From: JBMOPD01 sp049323615
GTDB lineage: Bacteria > Bacillota > Desulfotomaculia > Desulfotomaculales > Desulfocucumaceae
Direction of reading: 5' to 3'
DNA: 27,466 nt
Assembly: GCA_049323615.1 (NCBI GenBank)
Contig: JBMOPD010000083.1
Location: forward strand, 1-27,466
A program made the translations under genes and the position numbers. The notes beneath the pieces were generated by a model. That model did no database searches and was not told where the DNA came from. It saw nothing but the letters and a program-made list of their open reading frames with translations. Each line of letters opens with the position of its first letter. Positions within the stretch are counted from its first letter, which is position 1. Below are positions 21,389 to 27,466 of the stretch, piece after piece.

Positions 21389-23824
21389 TTGTCGTTTCCA
21401 GCAGGTAAAGTAGTGCCCATTGACATCAATGACGAGATGAGGCAGTCCTACCTTGATTATGCCATGAGCGTGATCATGGGCAGGGCCTTACCCGACGTAA
21501 GGGACGGCCTCAAGCCTGTACACAGGCGGATTCTCTACGCCATGTACCAACTCGGCATGACCCCCGACAAGCCGCACCGCAAAAGTGCGCATATCGTCGG
21601 CCAGGTGATGGCGAAATTTCACCCCCACGGGGATATGGCCATTTATGACGCCCTGGTAAGGCTGGCCCAGGATTTCTCCTGCCGCTACCCGCTGGTGGAC
21701 GGCCACGGAAACTTTGGCTCGGTGGACGGGGACTCGGCTGCGGCCATGCGCTACACCGAGGCCAGGATGGCCAGGATTACCCTGGAAATTCTGGCTGATA
21801 TCGAAAAGAACACGGTTGATTTTATTCCCAACTATGACGGCAGCGACCAGGAGCCCACCATTCTGCCCGCCAAGGTGCCCAACCTGCTGGTTAACGGGTC
21901 TTCCGGCATCGCCGTGGGAATGGCCACCAATATTCCTCCGCATAATCTGGGGGAGGTTATTGACGGCATACTTCACCTGATTGAAAACCCCAACGCCGGC
22001 CCGGAAGAACTGATGAATTTCATTAAAGGACCGGACTTTCCCACCGCCGGAAAAATCATGGGCCGGGAGGGAATCCGGGCGGCCTACACCGAGGGCAGGG
22101 GATCCATAAAGGTAAGGGCGAGTACCACCATAGAGAAGCTGGGCGGCGGAAAAAGCGCCATCATTGTCAAGGAAATACCTTACATGGTGAACAAGGCCAG
22201 GCTGGTGGAAAAGATAGCCGAACTGGTCAGGGAGAAGAAAATTGAGGGTATCTCCGACTTGCGGGACGAGTCGGACCGCACCGGCATGCGCATCGTGATA
22301 GAGCTGCGCCGGGAGGTGAATCCCGATGTAATACTGAACCAGCTGTACAAGCATACCCAGATGCAGGAAACCTTCGGCGTGATCATGCTGGCGCTGGTGG
22401 ACGGCGAGCCCCGGTATTTAAATTTAAGGGAAATCCTCTATTATTACCTGGCCCACCAGAAAGAGGTTATCACCAGGCGGTCCCGGTTTGACCTGCAGAA
22501 GGCCGAAGACAGGGCCCACATCGTGGAGGGGCTGCTGATCGCCCTCGACCATATCGACGAGGTTATCAATACCATCAGGGCATCCAGGACGGTTGACGAG
22601 GCCAGGAAAGCCCTCATGGAGAAGTTTGACCTGACCGAGAGGCAGGCTGAAGCCATAGTGGAAATGAGGCTGCGCAGCCTGACGGGCCTGGAAAGGGAAA
22701 AGCTGGACGGCGAGTATGCCGAGCTGAAGGACCGGATCGCCTACCTGCGGGCGGTGCTGGAAAACGAGTGGATGATTTACCAGATTATTAAGGAAGAACT
22801 TACCGAAATAAAGAAAAAATTTTCCGATCCCAGAAGAACGGTGATATCCGACGAAGAAGTCTTTATAGACGTGGAGGACCTGATCCAGGAAGAAGACGTG
22901 GTGATCACCATAACCAACCAGGGCTACATCAAGAGAATCGCCCTGGATACCTATAAAAGCCAGCGCCGGGGCGGCCGGGGAATAGCCGGCATGGGGACAA
23001 AGGAAGAGGATTTTGTAAGGCACCTGTTTATTGCCAGCACGCACCATTACTTCCTGTTCTTTACCAACCGGGGCAAGGTATACAGGCTGAAAGTGCATGA
23101 AATACCCGAGGGCGGCCGGACGGCCAAGGGCACGGCCATAGTCAACCTGCTGCCCATAGAAAAAGCCGAGAGAATTACCGCCGTCATTCCGGTGAGGCAA
23201 TTTTTGGAAGAAATGTACCTGTTTATGGTCACCCGCAGGGGAATTGTCAAGAAGACCCAGCTGACCCAGTACAAGACCTCCCGGCGGGACGGGATCATAG
23301 CCATAAGCCTGGATGAAGGGGATGAACTGGTAGAGGTAACCCTTACCGACGGCAATCAGGAGATCATACTGGGAACCAGGAACGGCATGGCCATCCGGTT
23401 TTTCGAGAAAGACGTGTCCCCTTACGGCAGGACGGCCAGGGGAGTCAAGGGAATACGCCTCAGGGAGGGCGACGAGGTGGTTTCCATGGACATTGTGCGC
23501 TCCGGCGCCGATGTGCTGGTTGTCACCGAGAACGGCTTCGGCAAGAGAACCGGCGTGGAGGAGTACAGGCCGCAGGCCAGGGGCGGCACGGGGCTGAAAA
23601 ATGTGAAGATCACCGGGCGCAACGGCTCGGTGGTTGCCCTGCAAATAGTCAGGCCCGATGAAGAGGTAATGATGATCAGCAGGGAAGGCATCATCATCCG
23701 CATCAGGGCAAGAGATGTTTCCTCGATGGGCCGGTCCACCCAGGGAGTTACCCTGATGCGCCTGGATCAGGGGGATAAGCTGGTGGCAGTGGCTAAAGTC
23801 GGCGCCGACGAAGAGGAGCAGTGA
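21389..23824 (+). CDS. gyrA: DNA gyrase subunit A
   Basis: An 811-residue gyrase breakage-reunion subunit. 'DGLKPVHRRILYAM', 'KSAHIVGQVMAKFHPHGD' (quinolone-resistance region) and 'RYTEARM', whose Tyr is residue 122 as in E. coli, are all present. The C-terminal beta-pinwheel repeats begin with the GyrA box 'QRRGGRG', which marks it as gyrase rather than topoisomerase IV. I chose TTG at 21389 behind GGAGGGAG: it gives the standard residue numbering, while the frame upstream is repeat DNA. ATG 21371 is an alternative. In this genome it is separated from gyrB by ytrI, ytrH and the SLH gene. Confidence 0.98.
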   Translation: MSFPAGKVVPIDINDEMRQSYLDYAMSVIMGRALPDVRDGLKPVHRRILYAMYQLGMTPDKPHRKSAHIVGQVMAKFHPHGDMAIYDALVRLAQDFSCRYPLVDGHGNFGSVDGDSAAAMRYTEARMARITLEILADIEKNTVDFIPNYDGSDQEPTILPAKVPNLLVNGSSGIAVGMATNIPPHNLGEVIDGILHLIENPNAGPEELMNFIKGPDFPTAGKIMGREGIRAAYTEGRGSIKVRASTTIEKLGGGKSAIIVKEIPYMVNKARLVEKIAELVREKKIEGISDLRDESDRTGMRIVIELRREVNPDVILNQLYKHTQMQETFGVIMLALVDGEPRYLNLREILYYYLAHQKEVITRRSRFDLQKAEDRAHIVEGLLIALDHIDEVINTIRASRTVDEARKALMEKFDLTERQAEAIVEMRLRSLTGLEREKLDGEYAELKDRIAYLRAVLENEWMIYQIIKEELTEIKKKFSDPRRTVISDEEVFIDVEDLIQEEDVVITITNQGYIKRIALDTYKSQRRGGRGIAGMGTKEEDFVRHLFIASTHHYFLFFTNRGKVYRLKVHEIPEGGRTAKGTAIVNLLPIEKAERITAVIPVRQFLEEMYLFMVTRRGIVKKTQLTQYKTSRRDGIIAISLDEGDELVEVTLTDGNQEIILGTRNGMAIRFFEKDVSPYGRTARGVKGIRLREGDEVVSMDIVRSGADVLVVTENGFGKRTGVEEYRPQARGGTGLKNVKITGRNGSVVALQIVRPDEEVMMISREGIIIRIRARDVSSMGRSTQGVTLMRLDQGDKLVAVAKVGADEEEQ

Positions 23825-23863
23825 GTTGTTCGCATCAACGGGATGCTGGAGTATCTATAAATC

Positions 23864-23892
23864 TTGTTTTTGAGGGTAGGATATTGTAGAAT
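23864..23892 (+). promoter_or_regulatory. Possible promoter of pdxS-pdxT
   Basis: TTGTTT (23864-23869), 17 bases, then TAGAAT (23887-23892), about 40 bases before pdxS. The -10 has one mismatch and the -35 only matches at the first three positions. Confidence 0.45.
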
Positions 23893-23933
23893 AACTTGGT
23901 ATAAAGTGATTAATCGTTTGGAGGGGATTGCAG

Positions 23934-24818
23934 GTGGAGGAAAAGGGTACCTGGACCGTTAAATGTGGTTTGGCTGAAATGTTAAAGGGCGGGGTCATAA
24001 TGGACGTGACCACCCCGGAGCAGGCCAAGATTGCCGAGGAGGCGGGGGCCTGCGCGGTGATGGCGCTGGAGCGGGTGCCTGCCGATATACGGGCGGCCGG
24101 AGGCGTGGCCAGGATGGCCGACCCCACCGTAATAAGGGCGATCATGGATGCTGTTACCATCCCGGTGATGGCCAAGGCGCGCATCGGCCATTTTGTGGAG
24201 GCCCAGATACTGGAGCAGCTGGGCGTGGATTATATAGACGAAAGCGAGGTGCTGACCCCCGCCGACGAACAGCACCACATCGATAAGCACGCTTTCAAGG
24301 TTCCGTTTGTCTGCGGAGCCAGGAATCTCGGTGAGGCTTTGAGGAGAATCGGCGAGGGCGCCGCCATGATCAGGACCAAGGGTGAGCCCGGCACCGGCAA
24401 TGTTGTCGAGGCCGTCAGGCACATGCGCATGGTCATGGGTGAAATCAGGCGCCTGCAGAATATGCCCCGGGAAGAGCTGATGTCGGCGGCCAAGGAAATG
24501 GGTGCGCCTTATGACCTGGTGCTTAAGGTGGCTGAACAGGGACGCCTGCCGGTGGTCAACTTCGCCGCCGGTGGCATCGCCACTCCGGCCGACGCGGCGC
24601 TGATGATGCAGCTTGGATGCGACGGCATATTTGTCGGGTCCGGCATATTCAAGTCAAAAAATCCCGCCGTCAGGGCCAAGGCTATCGTGGCTGCCACCAC
24701 CCACTACAATGATCCGAAGATACTGGCCGAGGTTTCCAGAAACCTGGGTGAAGCCATGCCAGGCCTGGAAATAGCGACCATCCTGCCTGAGCAGAGAATG
24801 CAGGACAGAGGCTGGTAG
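23934..24818 (+). CDS. pdxS: Pyridoxal 5'-phosphate synthase subunit PdxS
   Basis: A 294-residue (beta/alpha)8-barrel subunit that builds pyridoxal 5'-phosphate from ribose 5-phosphate, glyceraldehyde 3-phosphate and ammonia supplied by PdxT. The Schiff-base Lys in 'VMAKARIGH' is residue 81, matching Bacillus PdxS. 'GGVIMDVTTPEQA' and 'NFAAGGIATPADAALMMQLG' are also diagnostic. I chose GTG at 23934 behind GGAGGGGA; a TTG six bases earlier would sit too close to that site. It pairs with pdxT 39 bases downstream. Confidence 0.97.
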   Translation: MEEKGTWTVKCGLAEMLKGGVIMDVTTPEQAKIAEEAGACAVMALERVPADIRAAGGVARMADPTVIRAIMDAVTIPVMAKARIGHFVEAQILEQLGVDYIDESEVLTPADEQHHIDKHAFKVPFVCGARNLGEALRRIGEGAAMIRTKGEPGTGNVVEAVRHMRMVMGEIRRLQNMPREELMSAAKEMGAPYDLVLKVAEQGRLPVVNFAAGGIATPADAALMMQLGCDGIFVGSGIFKSKNPAVRAKAIVAATTHYNDPKILAEVSRNLGEAMPGLEIATILPEQRMQDRGW

Positions 24819-24857
24819 GCACGCGGCAATGTGCTGACTTCCGGGAAGGGGAGATAG

Positions 24858-25424
24858 ATGCTAATCGGGGTGCTGGCCCTCCAGGGGGCCTTTCGGGAAC
24901 ATGAAAAAATGCTTCAAGCCTGCGGGGAGAATATAAAAACCCGGCAAATCCGGCTGCCCGACCAGCTGGAGGACGTTGACGGGCTGGTCATACCAGGCGG
25001 GGAAAGCACCACCATGGGCAAACTGATGGCCGAATACGGCCTGCTTGAGCCAGTCAGGGAACTGGCCCGAAAAGGCGTTCCCGTGTTCGGGACCTGCGCC
25101 GGGCTGATCATGCTGGCCAAAGATATTGCCGGATCAAACCAGCCCAGACTTGGGCTGATGGATATGCTGGTTGAACGGAATGCCTTCGGGCGGCAGGTGG
25201 ACAGTTTTGAGACCGACCTGCCGGTGGCCGGCATCGGGTCCGGGCCCTTCCGGGCCGTTTTTATCAGGGCGCCCTATATAATCAAGGTGGGGCCGGGAGT
25301 GGAAATACTGGCCCGGTACGGGGAAAAAATCGTCTGCGCCAGGCAGGGCAATTTACTGGCGGCGGCCTTTCACCCGGAGCTGACCGGGGACAAAAGAATG
25401 CACCAGTATTTTTTGAAAATATGA
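24858..25424 (+). CDS. pdxT: Pyridoxal 5'-phosphate synthase glutaminase subunit PdxT
   Basis: A 188-residue class I glutaminase that hydrolyses glutamine and channels ammonia to PdxS. It begins 'IGVLALQGAFREHEKML'. The oxyanion segment 'VIPGGESTTMGKL' is intact, the catalytic Cys lies in 'GTCAGLIMLA' (about residue 80), and the His/Glu pair is in 'AAFHPELTGD' near the C-terminus. ATG 24858 is preceded by AGGGGAG. It lies directly upstream of the T-box leader; no clear terminator separates them. Confidence 0.97.
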   Translation: MLIGVLALQGAFREHEKMLQACGENIKTRQIRLPDQLEDVDGLVIPGGESTTMGKLMAEYGLLEPVRELARKGVPVFGTCAGLIMLAKDIAGSNQPRLGLMDMLVERNAFGRQVDSFETDLPVAGIGSGPFRAVFIRAPYIIKVGPGVEILARYGEKIVCARQGNLLAAAFHPELTGDKRMHQYFLKI

Positions 25425-25449
25425 ACAATGCTTTGTAATGAGTTTTGTG

Positions 25450-25478
25450 TTGCAAAATATAAGTTGTTGTAGTATTAT
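25450..25478 (+). promoter_or_regulatory. Promoter of the T-box leader
   Basis: TTGCAA (25450-25455), exactly 17 bases, then TATTAT (25473-25478), ending about 22 bases before the first stem of the T-box. The -10 is the same as in the proposed dnaA promoter. Confidence 0.65.
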
Positions 25479-25608
25479 TTATTCCAAGTTCATAAATTAA
25501 CCCGATGAAGGGGAATGTAACCAGCTAAAATCCTTAAAGAGAGCCGGTGGGTGGTGTAAACCGGCAGGTATGCTGGTGAAAGGCGCCCCGAAGGGGATCC
25601 GCAGAAAT

Positions 25609-25761
25609 CGGGGCTGACAAAGCTGGGCGAAGTTTATCGCGACCCCAGTAGGGCTGTCAGAAACGAGCATAGCGCGAAAGCGCCGGCGGGGCGAAGCGGA
25701 GCGTATATGTAATACGTGAGCATCGCACCGGCGGGGCTGACAAAGCTGGGCGAAGTTTATC
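25609..25761. repeat. 30-bp direct repeat, 123-bp period, inside the T-box
   Basis: The 30 bases at 25609-25638 (CGGGGCTGACAAAGC... ending TTTATC) recur exactly at 25732-25761. The DNA between includes CGCCGGCGGGGCGAAGCGG and CACCGGCGGGG, a second, looser internal repeat. It may be a tandem duplication of the leader or an inserted dispersed element. Confidence 0.85.
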
Positions 25762-25814
25762 ACAGCCCGTAGAGAGTATGCGGGTACGGTTGATCCGTTA
25801 CCTCACCAGAGAGG

Positions 25815-25914
25815 NNNNNNNNNNNNNNNNNNNNNNNNNNNNNNNNNNNNNNNNNNNNNNNNNNNNNNNNNNNNNNNNNNNNNNNNNNNNNNNNNNNNNN
25901 NNNNNNNNNNNNNN
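25815..25914. other. Assembly gap (100 N) flanked by identical 127-base ends
   Basis: Exactly 100 N. The 127 bases before it (25688-25814) are identical to the 127 bases after it (25915-26041). This is what two de Bruijn contigs overlapping by k=127 look like when a scaffolder places a default gap, so the second copy is probably not real. Without it the leader is about 420 bases. Confidence 0.9.
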
Positions 25915-26091
25915 GGGGCGAAGCGGAGCGTATATGTAATACGTGAGCATCGCACCGGCGGGGCTGACAAAGCTGGGCGAAGTTTATCACAGCCCGTAGA
26001 GAGTATGCGGGTACGGTTGATCCGTTACCTCACCAGAGAGGGTGGGTAATTTTTTACCCTGCCAATAAGGGTGGCACCGCGGGAGATTTAA

Positions 26092-26132
26092 CCTCTCGTC
26101 CCTGTTTAATTTTCAGGGGACGGGGGGTTTTT
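26092..26132 (+). terminator. T-box regulated terminator
   Basis: CCTCTCGTCCCTG and CAGGGGACGGGGGG form a long stem (with G-T pairs) followed by TTTTT. Its left half overlaps the bases that would pair with the T-box in the antiterminator, the usual switch design. Confidence 0.9.
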
Positions 26133-26191
26133 GATTTATGTAGGGTCAATTTTTACAGTTTACATGATAAAAGCAAAGGGGATGATTAAAA

Positions 26192-27343
26192 ATGATGCAG
26201 GATAAGCAATATTTAATGATTCCGGGGCCGACGCCGGTGCCCCCGGCGGTGGCGGCCGCCATGTCAAGGCCCGTGATCGGGCACCGCACCGATGATTTTG
26301 CCGCCATGCACAAACGCATTGTGGAAAAACTGCAGGTTGTCTTCCAGACAAAAAACGATATTTTTGTCATTACCAATTCCGGCACCGGCGGAATGGAAAT
26401 GGCGGTGGCCAATACAGTAAACCCCGGGGATAAAGTGCTGGCCCTTGTCACAGGTAACTTTGGCGAGCGGTTCGCGAAAATTGCCAGGGAGTACGGGGCC
26501 GACGTGGATGAGGTTAATTTCGGCTGGGGCAAAAGCGTGGACCTGAAGGTAGTGGAAGAGAAGCTGTCGGCAGGCCAATACAAGGTGGTGCTGGCCACCC
26601 AGAATGAAACCTCCACCGGGGTGGCCAACGACATTGCCGGGATCGGCGCCCTGGTGGGCAAAACCCCGGCCCTGCTGCTGGTGGACGGCGTCAGCGGAGT
26701 GGGCGGCATCGAGATTAAAATGGACCGGTGGAATGTGGACATACTGGTAACCGCCTCCCAAAAGGCCATGATGCTGCCGCCCGGGCTGGCCATGGTGGCC
26801 GTCAGCCAAAAGGCGTGGGAGGTAGTGGGGAAAAACAGCTCTCCCCGGTTTTACTTCAGCCTGCCGGCCGCTAAAAAATCTTACGAGAAGTGGAATACGG
26901 CCTACACCCCGGGAGTGTCCCTTTTCGCCGGGCTTGATGCGGCCCTCGACATGATGATGGCCGAGGGGATGGATAATGTCTATGCCCGGCATAAGCTGCT
27001 GGCCAGGGCCGCCCGGGCGGCGGTCAAAGCCATGGGCCTTGAACTGCTGGCCGGGGAAGAAGACGCGTCTCCGGTGATTACCGCCGTAAAGAGCCCTGCG
27101 GGCATGGACGGGGATGAAATCCGCAAGGTCCTGAAAAAAGAGTTCGGCGTGACGTTCGCCGGCGGTCAGGGCATATTGAAGGGGAAAATTTTCAGGATAG
27201 CCCACATGGGCTTCTCGGACAAAATGGACGTGATCATAGCCGTCAGCGCCCTGGAAATGGCCCTGTCCCGCCTGGGGTATCCCGTAGAACTGGGAAGCGG
27301 GGTCAGGGCTGCGCAGCAAGTTTTTCTGGGAGGGAATAAATAA
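26192..27343 (+). CDS. Class V aminotransferase (alanine-glyoxylate / serine-pyruvate type)
   Basis: A 383-residue PLP-dependent enzyme. The N-terminal 'LMIPGPTPVPPAV' and 'RPVIGHRTDDF' are typical of the alanine-glyoxylate/serine-pyruvate branch, and the PLP Lys is in 'ILVTASQKAMMLPPGLAMVA' (about residue 191). 'LLLVDGVSGVGGI' supplies the cofactor-ring Asp, and 'TFAGGQG..GKIFRIAHMG' closes the family's C-terminal domain. It may act as a phosphoserine or serine/alanine-glyoxylate transaminase. Position before serA and behind a probable Ser T-box favours serine synthesis. The start is ATG 26192 (an ATG follows at 26195). Its stop overlaps the serA ATG by one base. Confidence 0.9.
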   Translation: MMQDKQYLMIPGPTPVPPAVAAAMSRPVIGHRTDDFAAMHKRIVEKLQVVFQTKNDIFVITNSGTGGMEMAVANTVNPGDKVLALVTGNFGERFAKIAREYGADVDEVNFGWGKSVDLKVVEEKLSAGQYKVVLATQNETSTGVANDIAGIGALVGKTPALLLVDGVSGVGGIEIKMDRWNVDILVTASQKAMMLPPGLAMVAVSQKAWEVVGKNSSPRFYFSLPAAKKSYEKWNTAYTPGVSLFAGLDAALDMMMAEGMDNVYARHKLLARAARAAVKAMGLELLAGEEDASPVITAVKSPAGMDGDEIRKVLKKEFGVTFAGGQGILKGKIFRIAHMGFSDKMDVIIAVSALEMALSRLGYPVELGSGVRAAQQVFLGGNK

Positions 27344-27466
27344 TGAAGGTCCTGGTAATGGACGGGGTGTCGGAGGAGGGGCTGGCCCCCCTGCGGCAGA
27401 ACCCGGAGATAGAGGTGGTCATCGGCGGCAAGATGGCCGAGGATGAGCTGGCCGCGGTCATACCGG
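27343..27466 (+). CDS. serA: D-3-phosphoglycerate dehydrogenase SerA, 5' part
   Basis: The window ends inside this gene; 41 codons are visible: MKVLVMDGVSEEGLAPL, then 'EVVIGGKMAEDELAAVIP', the usual SerA N-terminal domain. SerA oxidises 3-phosphoglycerate, the first step of serine synthesis. GGGAGGGAA lies just upstream and the ATG overlaps the aminotransferase stop (TAATG), so the two are coupled and share the T-box control. Confidence 0.85.
   Translation, partial: MKVLVMDGVSEEGLAPLRQNPEIEVVIGGKMAEDELAAVIP

Larger units (their letters stand above)
25485..26133 (+). promoter_or_regulatory. T-box riboswitch leader, probably serine (interrupted by gap)
   Basis: Stem I is closed by CCCGAT (25501-25506)/ATCGGG (25607-25612), with ACCAGC (25520-25525)/GCTGGT (25572-25577) above and the AGAGA-GCCGGT..ACCGGC distal hairpin (25538-25565). 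A short CCCC-GAA-GGGG hairpin precedes UCC (25598-25600), the best candidate specifier, for tRNA-Ser. Stem III is GGGTAA..TTACCC near 26044-26059, and the T-box AGGGTGGCACCGCG is at 26068-26081. A terminator follows (26092-26132). Between stem I and stem II the leader carries a 123-bp duplication and the N gap. Uncharged tRNA should favour the antiterminator and expression of the aminotransferase-serA genes. Confidence 0.9.

Noticed and set aside
25497..25990. Minus-strand frames beginning MINFAQLCQPRRCD, repeated across the gap
   Set aside because: They are antisense to the T-box leader, repeat because the DNA repeats, and run through the N gap. They are repeat-derived frames, not genes.
25915..26041. 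Second 127-bp copy as a real tandem repeat
   Set aside because: Its exact identity, its length equal to a common k-mer size, and its position against a 100-N gap make an assembly artefact far more likely.

Overview
The window is the replication-origin region of a spore-forming, low-to-moderate-GC Firmicute, most likely a Peptococcaceae/Desulfotomaculales-type clostridium (a Pelotomaculum/Desulfotomaculum-like relative). This rests on the classical gene order around dnaA, a perfect parS, bacillus-style DnaA-trios, ytrH/ytrI-type sporulation genes between gyrB and gyrA, a T-box leader, and many UUG/GUG starts. The sequence looks like a draft or metagenome scaffold: a run of 100 N is flanked on both sides by exactly the same 127 bases, the signature of two contigs that overlap by one k-mer.

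Layout. 1-849 has no protein gene; it holds two diverged copies of a structured element, heptanucleotide repeats and a terminator. 850-1809 carries two minus-strand genes (YkuS/UPF0180 and a COG1926-type phosphoribosyltransferase). larC follows on the plus strand, then a minus-strand DUF554 membrane protein. 3891-5533 is the chromosome-partition module (parS, parB, parA). 5704-11897 is the minus-strand operon block rsmG, mnmG, mnmE, (terminator), jag, yidC, yidD, rnpA, rpmH: tRNA modification, rRNA methylation, membrane insertion and RNase P. From 11898 transcription diverges. The rpmH promoter points left and the dnaA promoter right, and oriC elements lie at the end of dnaA and in the dnaA-dnaN gap. 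dnaA, dnaN, yaaA, recF, remB and gyrB are tightly packed. Then come ytrI/ytrH (minus), a divergent SLH-domain protein (plus), a hairpin-rich 0.7-kb gap, gyrA, pdxS and pdxT. A T-box leader with an internal duplication controls a class-V aminotransferase and the start of serA.

How it fits together: DnaA, its boxes, DnaN, RecF, both gyrase subunits and ParABS handle replication and segregation. RpmH, RnpA, YidD, YidC and Jag link ribosome, RNase P and membrane-protein biogenesis. MnmE/MnmG/RsmG modify tRNA and 16S rRNA. PdxS/PdxT make pyridoxal phosphate, the cofactor of the downstream aminotransferase, which with SerA suggests serine/glycine metabolism under tRNA-sensing control.

Most worth a second look: (1) the paired structured elements at about 130-300 and 570-745, which share spacing and at least five compensatory base-pair changes, so they are probably a real, possibly mobile, RNA element; (2) rnpA, whose conserved N-terminus extends upstream of any ATG/GTG/TTG; (3) the T-box with a 123-bp internal duplication and an assembly gap; (4) a 12-bp perfect inverted repeat ending on the Shine-Dalgarno of the SLH gene; (5) a chain of hairpins ahead of gyrA.
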